A stretch of 64,000 bases of DNA, taken from positions 186,001-250,000 of the forward strand of contig NZ_JBGGTX010000002.1 of the NCBI RefSeq assembly GCF_041287255.1, in the 5' to 3' direction. This document shows positions 60,483 through 64,000 of this stretch, in pieces; the stretch's first letter is position 1, and the number at the start of each line of letters is the position of its first letter. Below the pieces are notes generated by a model. That model saw nothing but the letters and a program-made list of their open reading frames with translations. It did no database searches and was not told where the DNA came from. The position numbers were made by a program, and so were the translations under genes. This DNA is from Tamlana flava. GTDB lineage: Bacteria > Bacteroidota > Bacteroidia > Flavobacteriales > Flavobacteriaceae.

Positions 60483-61022
60483 TTATTTATCCGTTAATAA
60501 TTTCTTTAATGTATTCCATCGAGGGTCTATATCCTCTTCCTTTTCTTTCGTTTCTTTAAGCTTAGGGCTTAATTCTTCTAATTTTTTAAGTATGTCTGAA
60601 TTTAGAGAACCATCTTTAATACCTGGATGGACTCTTTTTGCAGGAACAGCCAAAATAATCAACTCATATATATATTGCTGAATGTTGATTTCATAAGTCC
60701 CATGGGGAACAATCAATATATCTATATGCTCGTCATTATACTCTTCTCCAAACTTTACCACCAAACTAAACGTACTGTTTATGTCTTGGTTGTAAGGCTC
60801 GTTAGTAAGATCGCAATTAACGTTTACCCATCCAGAAATTTTAAAATGCAACTCGAGTAATGTTGTTTTCTTTTCAAGCTCAACATCAACCGAAACATCT
60901 ACATCGTTAAAATCGTCATACTCAAAATGTTCAAAGAACGCTTGTTCAATTTTGTACTCAAAATGATGCTTCCCTAGTTTTAGTCCAACAAATGGAATAT
61001 TAAACTCTTTTAATCGCTTCAT
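60483..61022 (-). CDS. DUF177 (YceD) family protein
   Basis: A 179-residue YceD-like protein (an in-frame ATG three codons earlier, 61031, is possible). Family features: the central SGWVNVNCDLTNEPYNQDI, and acidic C-terminal WNTLKKLL. In plants and bacteria DUF177 proteins contribute to 23S rRNA accumulation, and the yceD-rpmF pairing is near-universal. The typical pair of cysteines is represented only by one here. Confidence 0.88.
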   Translation of the reverse strand: MKRLKEFNIPFVGLKLGKHHFEYKIEQAFFEHFEYDDFNDVDVSVDVELEKKTTLLELHFKISGWVNVNCDLTNEPYNQDINSTFSLVVKFGEEYNDEHIDILIVPHGTYEINIQQYIYELIILAVPAKRVHPGIKDGSLNSDILKKLEELSPKLKETKEKEEDIDPRWNTLKKLLTDK

Positions 61023-61045
61023 TATCAACATCTATTTTGAGCCTG

Positions 61046-61053
61046 CAAATATA
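61046..61053 (-). promoter_or_regulatory. -7 box of yceD-rpmF promoter
   Basis: On the minus strand TATATTTG matches TAnnTTTG exactly, 23 bases before the ATG at 61022. CATG in the -33 position is a partial match. Confidence 0.5.
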
Positions 61054-61129
61054 AAAATTTTTATTTAAGCAGCATGACTTATAAACATTTTTTTGTTTAT
61101 ATCTTCAGCTAGCAAAAACTGAATCAATT

Positions 61130-62200
61130 TTACCCTCTATCCCGCTCTTTTCTACGTTCGGTTTTGGATGATTTTTTCAAAGGATTTGCAGTCAATTCTT
61201 CGTAGCTCGTCCTGTTTCTTAAAATTTGAATGGCACTAAAAACCGCTTCCTTAAATGAATTTTCGTCTGCAACACCCTTTCCCGCAATTTCAAAAGCCGT
61301 GCCATGATCTGGCGATGTTCTTACCTTGTTTAGTCCAGCCGTAAAATTAACACCTTGCCCAAAGGATAGCGTTTTAAAGGGCACCAAGCCCTGGTCGTGA
61401 TAAGCCGCGATTATGGCATCAAAGTTTTTATAGTTATTGGAGCCAAAAAAACTATCAGCAGCATAGGGGCCAAAAACAAGTTTTCCGTTTTCCCGTATTT
61501 TGTGCAAGGTTGGTCTTAAAACATCGTCATCCTCTCTTCCTATTACTCCATTATCCCCAGTGTGCGGATTAATGCCCAAAACAGCAATTTTGGGTTTTTC
61601 TATTTTAAAATCCTTTTTAAGGGAATCATAAACTGTGTTTATTTTTTGTTCAATTAGCTTCGGGGTTATATGGCTTGAAATATCCTTAACCGGAACATGG
61701 TCTGTAAGCAATCCAACCCTTAAGGTATCGGTAATCATAAACATTAAGCTTTCGCCTTCAAGCTCTTGTGCCAAATAATCGGTGTGCCCTGGAAATTTAA
61801 AGCCCTCAGATTGAATATTGTGCTTATTTATTGGTGCCGTAACCAAAACATCTATTTCCTCATTTTTTAGGGCCTTGGTAGCAGCAACCAAAGACTTTAT
61901 GGCATAGCCCCCTATTTTAACATCTTCTTTCCCAAATTCAATTTCAACGGGTTCGTTCCAACAATTAAAAACATTTACCCTACCATGAACCAACTGGTTT
62001 AAGTTATTAATGCTATTGAAATTTATTTCGGAGTTGAAATGTGTTTTGTAGAAAGTCATTGCTTTTATGGAAGCAAAAATTACTGGGGTGCAAAAATCCA
62101 GCATTCTGGTGTCTTCAAAAGTCTTTAAAACAATCTCTCCCCCAATACCATTTAAGTCGCCTATTGATATTCCTACTATTATATTTTCTTGTTGCTTCAT
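61130..62200 (-). CDS. pdxA: 4-hydroxythreonine-4-phosphate dehydrogenase
   Basis: Oxidises 4-phosphohydroxy-L-threonine in pyridoxal 5'-phosphate synthesis. The 356 residues begin with VGISIGDLNGIGGEIVL and have metal-binding histidines in FPGHTDYLA, AAYHDQGLVPFK and TSPDHGTAFEIAGKG. It is divergent from ribE and upstream of yceD. Confidence 0.95.
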   Translation of the reverse strand: MKQQENIIVGISIGDLNGIGGEIVLKTFEDTRMLDFCTPVIFASIKAMTFYKTHFNSEINFNSINNLNQLVHGRVNVFNCWNEPVEIEFGKEDVKIGGYAIKSLVAATKALKNEEIDVLVTAPINKHNIQSEGFKFPGHTDYLAQELEGESLMFMITDTLRVGLLTDHVPVKDISSHITPKLIEQKINTVYDSLKKDFKIEKPKIAVLGINPHTGDNGVIGREDDDVLRPTLHKIRENGKLVFGPYAADSFFGSNNYKNFDAIIAAYHDQGLVPFKTLSFGQGVNFTAGLNKVRTSPDHGTAFEIAGKGVADENSFKEAVFSAIQILRNRTSYEELTANPLKKSSKTERRKERDRG

Positions 62201-62275
62201 TAAAATGACAACTATTGTTCGTAATTTTGAAAATCTTTTTAATTGGCAAATTTAACTAAATAAACAGACAATAAT

Positions 62276-62875
62276 ATGTTTACTGGAATTATTGAAGATA
62301 TTGGAGTGGTTTCTAGCCTAAAAAAGGAGTTTGGCAATCTTCACATCTCCATTAAGAGCAATATAACCTCTGAATTAAAAATAGACCAAAGTGTGGCCCA
62401 CAATGGCGTTTGCTTGACTGTTGTTGACATAAACAATGACCAATACACGGTAACAGCAATAAAAGAAACTTTAGATAAAACCAACCTTGGTAAGTTGCAA
62501 ATTAATGATCACGTAAATTTAGAACGCGCCATGAAGCTCGGCGACAGGCTTGATGGGCATATTGTACAAGGGCATGTGGACCAAACTGCTGTTTGCACTG
62601 AAATAAAAGAAGAAAAAGGTAGTTGGGTTTTTACTTTTAATTATGATACTTCTTTAAACAACATTACTATTGAAAAGGGTTCTATAACCGTGAACGGAAC
62701 AAGTTTAACCGTTGTAAACTCTAAAAAAGACGCTTTTAGTGTGGCCATTATTCCTTACACTTTTGAGCACACTAATTTCAATACATTTAAGATTGGAGCC
62801 GTTGTTAACTTGGAATTTGATGTTTTGGGAAAATACGTTGCTAAATTGGTAGAGCTGGATAAAATATCTAACTAA
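62276..62875 (+). CDS. ribE: Riboflavin synthase alpha subunit
   Basis: Converts two 6,7-dimethyl-8-ribityllumazines to riboflavin. The 199 residues have two lumazine-binding barrels: MFTGIIEDIGVV with NGVCLTVVD, GDRLDGHIVQGHVD, and the second with NGTSLTVVN. It overlaps the convergent PID-CTERM-like gene by 8 bases. Confidence 0.96.
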   Translation: MFTGIIEDIGVVSSLKKEFGNLHISIKSNITSELKIDQSVAHNGVCLTVVDINNDQYTVTAIKETLDKTNLGKLQINDHVNLERAMKLGDRLDGHIVQGHVDQTAVCTEIKEEKGSWVFTFNYDTSLNNITIEKGSITVNGTSLTVVNSKKDAFSVAIIPYTFEHTNFNTFKIGAVVNLEFDVLGKYVAKLVELDKISN

Positions 62876-63077
62876 TTTCTCTTTTTAAAACCAATTTTTT
62901 TACCCCATAAAATAAGGCAAATACCATACCCAAAAATACACCCCCATCTATAGGAAGTCCAGGTGGTGGTGGCGGAGTTCCAGGCGGAGGTAGAATTGGC
63001 CCTCCCTGAGCGGAACATATAAAACTTATTAATACAAATAAGATTGAGGCAAGTATTCTTTTGTATTGTATTGTCAT
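62868..63077 (-). CDS. PID-CTERM-like small exported protein
   Basis: From the ATG at 63077 this is a 69-residue protein: a signal peptide (IQYKRILASILFVLISFICSAQ), a proline-rich middle (PPPGTPPPPPG) and a C-terminal LPIDGG motif, hydrophobic helix and basic end (KKLVLKREIS). This is the tripartite form of a sorting signal of the PEP-CTERM class, named PID-CTERM in Bacteroidota. It has almost no mature body between the two signals. The partner sortase is not in the window. A longer ATG start at 63146 would break the signal peptide. Confidence 0.7.
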   Translation of the reverse strand: MTIQYKRILASILFVLISFICSAQGGPILPPPGTPPPPPGLPIDGGVFLGMVFALFYGVKKLVLKREIS

Positions 63078-63085
63078 CTGGGTCA

Positions 63086-63093
63086 CAAATGTA
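63086..63093 (-). promoter_or_regulatory. -7 box of PID-CTERM-like gene
   Basis: On the minus strand TACATTTG matches TAnnTTTG exactly, 8 bases before the ATG. This proximity supports the start at 63077 over the one at 63146. Confidence 0.5.
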
Positions 63094-63440
63094 TGAAAAA
63101 AAGCGAGGGCGTAAAATTTTTTGAATTTTATTGCACAAAAAACCATCTATTAAACGCAAAAATAATCGATGAAATGCAGTGTTCGGTTTTAAAGATTTTT
63201 CACAAACCGTTGCTATTCTCAAAAAAAACACCTCTAAAAACAACCCCTCTTGTTTTCTGTCTACAAAACAAATATATACATATTTTGATTTAATTTTAAA
63301 AACGAATTTAAGGATACTATATTTTGTTGTTAACAGAAAATTCATTCTCTCGCTTCCCGTCATTCTCATCAAGAAAAGCGACGTTAATAATAATTTGATA
63401 AAAGATTATTTTATTGAAATACAGAAGAACAATCATTACT
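63094..63440. other. Non-coding interval between PID-CTERM-like gene and DNA methyltransferase
   Basis: About 350 bases with no supported gene. Reading frames here overlap known genes or lack recognisable features. The sequence is AT-rich with several A/T runs. Confidence 0.6.
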
Positions 63441-63448
63441 TATTTTTG
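63441..63448 (+). promoter_or_regulatory. -7 box of DNA methyltransferase gene
   Basis: TATTTTTG matches TAnnTTTG exactly, 25 bases before the ATG at 63474; the nearest TTG upstream is 24 bases away, longer than usual. Confidence 0.45.
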
Positions 63449-63473
63449 TTTTTAGTGGTTATAGCATTTTTAG

Positions 63474-64000
63474 ATGCCAAAGAAAAAATTAAAAGTAGCG
63501 GAATTATTTGCAGGGGTAGGTGGTTTTAGGTTGGGCTTGGAAGGGCCCAGTTACGACATCGTTTGGAGCAACCAATGGGAACCTTCAACAAAAATACAAC
63601 ATGCTTCGATGGTTTATGAAGCCCGCTTCGGAAATGAAAACCACAGTAATGAAGACATTGCAACGGTGCCAACAACCAATATTCCCGATCACGATTTACT
63701 GGTTGGTGGATTTCCATGTCAAGATTATTCTGTAGCCACAACATTGCAAAACTCCAAAGGTTTAAAAGGAAAAAAAGGTGTGCTTTGGTGGTCCATCCAT
63801 AGGATTTTGGAGGAAAAGAAAAACAAGCCCAAATACCTCTTTTTGGAAAATGTAGACCGTCTTTTAAAATCACCCTCAACACAGCGCGGACGGGATTTCG
63901 CAGTCATGCTGCAAAGTTTAAATGAGTTGGGTTATGCCGTAGAATGGCGTGTTTTCAATGCAGCAGATTACGGAATGCCCCAACGAAGACGCCGTATATT
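63474..64000 (+). CDS. C5-cytosine DNA methyltransferase, N-terminal part (cut by window edge)
   Basis: The first 175 residues of a cytosine-5 methyltransferase. Motif I is LFAGVGGFRLGL (residues 11-22), motif IV with the catalytic cysteine is GGFPCQDYS, motif VI is FLENVDRLL and motif VIII begins with MPQRRRRI at the edge. Target recognition and C-terminal motifs are outside the window. It is probably part of a restriction-modification system, as most such genes are, but no nuclease is visible on the left side; any would lie to the right. Confidence 0.93.
   Translation, partial: MPKKKLKVAELFAGVGGFRLGLEGPSYDIVWSNQWEPSTKIQHASMVYEARFGNENHSNEDIATVPTTNIPDHDLLVGGFPCQDYSVATTLQNSKGLKGKKGVLWWSIHRILEEKKNKPKYLFLENVDRLLKSPSTQRGRDFAVMLQSLNELGYAVEWRVFNAADYGMPQRRRRI

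Noticed and set aside
63179..63529. A 116-codon frame overlapping the methyltransferase start
   Set aside because: It overlaps the certain methyltransferase gene in another frame and has no recognisable domain.
1..64000. CRISPR arrays, insertion sequences, rRNA genes and prophage
   Set aside because: I saw no regularly spaced direct repeats, no transposase or integrase gene, no rRNA sequence and no phage structural gene.

Overview
The window looks like a chromosomal segment of a flavobacterium (Bacteroidota, Flavobacteriaceae-like). The evidence is AT-rich DNA, a type IX secretion (T9SS) sorting tail, a PID-CTERM-like tail, an IPExxxVDY-family protein, lineage-typical gene order (acpP-fabF-rnc-IPExxxVDY-pyk; pdxA-yceD-rpmF-fabH-accB-accC), few Shine-Dalgarno sequences, and many gene starts preceded by the Bacteroidota -7 box TAnnTTTG. 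Most of the window is housekeeping DNA; I see no prophage, insertion sequence or CRISPR array.

Layout. 1-5409 (minus): start of mfd, then acpP-fabF-rnc-IPExxxVDY-pyk. 5685-11372 (plus): purN-rnhA, a two-gene ThrE-type exporter, a PfkB sugar kinase and a long PurF-like amidotransferase. 11373-11869 holds two tandem copies of a small structured RNA candidate, followed by sodA (minus). 12603-23854 (plus): AddA-like helicase-nuclease, kbl, an OmpA/TSP3 porin, AddB-like nuclease, a hydrolase and glpD. 23958-28183: secreted GH51-type arabinofuranosidase with a T9SS tail, a lipoprotein and a RibD/DHFR-like protein. 28455-36955 is a tight four-gene operon that I cannot match to a described pathway: an RND/MMPL exporter, a 1465-residue fusion (acyl-adenylation, class III aminotransferase, acyl-ACP-reductase-like), a BtaA-like (DUF3419) aminocarboxypropyl transferase and a GNAT protein. 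37014-56951: tRNA-Ala(GGC), universal stress protein, MATE pump, two tiny membrane proteins, a 2OG-Fe(II) oxygenase, queD, lpxH, MFS pump, recJ, osmC, AhpD-like protein, HopJ-family protein, rsmI, tdk, alr, mscL, asd, prolyl oligopeptidase, ABC ATPase, GreA-like protein, mtgA and an FAD oxidoreductase. 57117-62200 (minus): the fatty-acid initiation cluster with rpmF, yceD and pdxA. 62276-64000: ribE, a PID-CTERM-like mini-protein and the start of a C5-cytosine DNA methyltransferase.

How genes work together. Fatty-acid synthesis is encoded at both ends (acpP/fabF on the left, fabH/accB/accC on the right). The four-gene operon probably draws on acyl chains to make and export an amine- or amino-acid-bearing lipid; this is inference from domains only. 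AddA-like, AddB-like and RecJ are recombination nucleases.

Besides that operon, the most interesting features are the tandem small RNA candidates (11488-11769), a three-stem intergenic repeat family with three diverged copies (955-1068, 41364-41423, 56990-57078), and a palindromic operator-like site in front of fabH-accBC.
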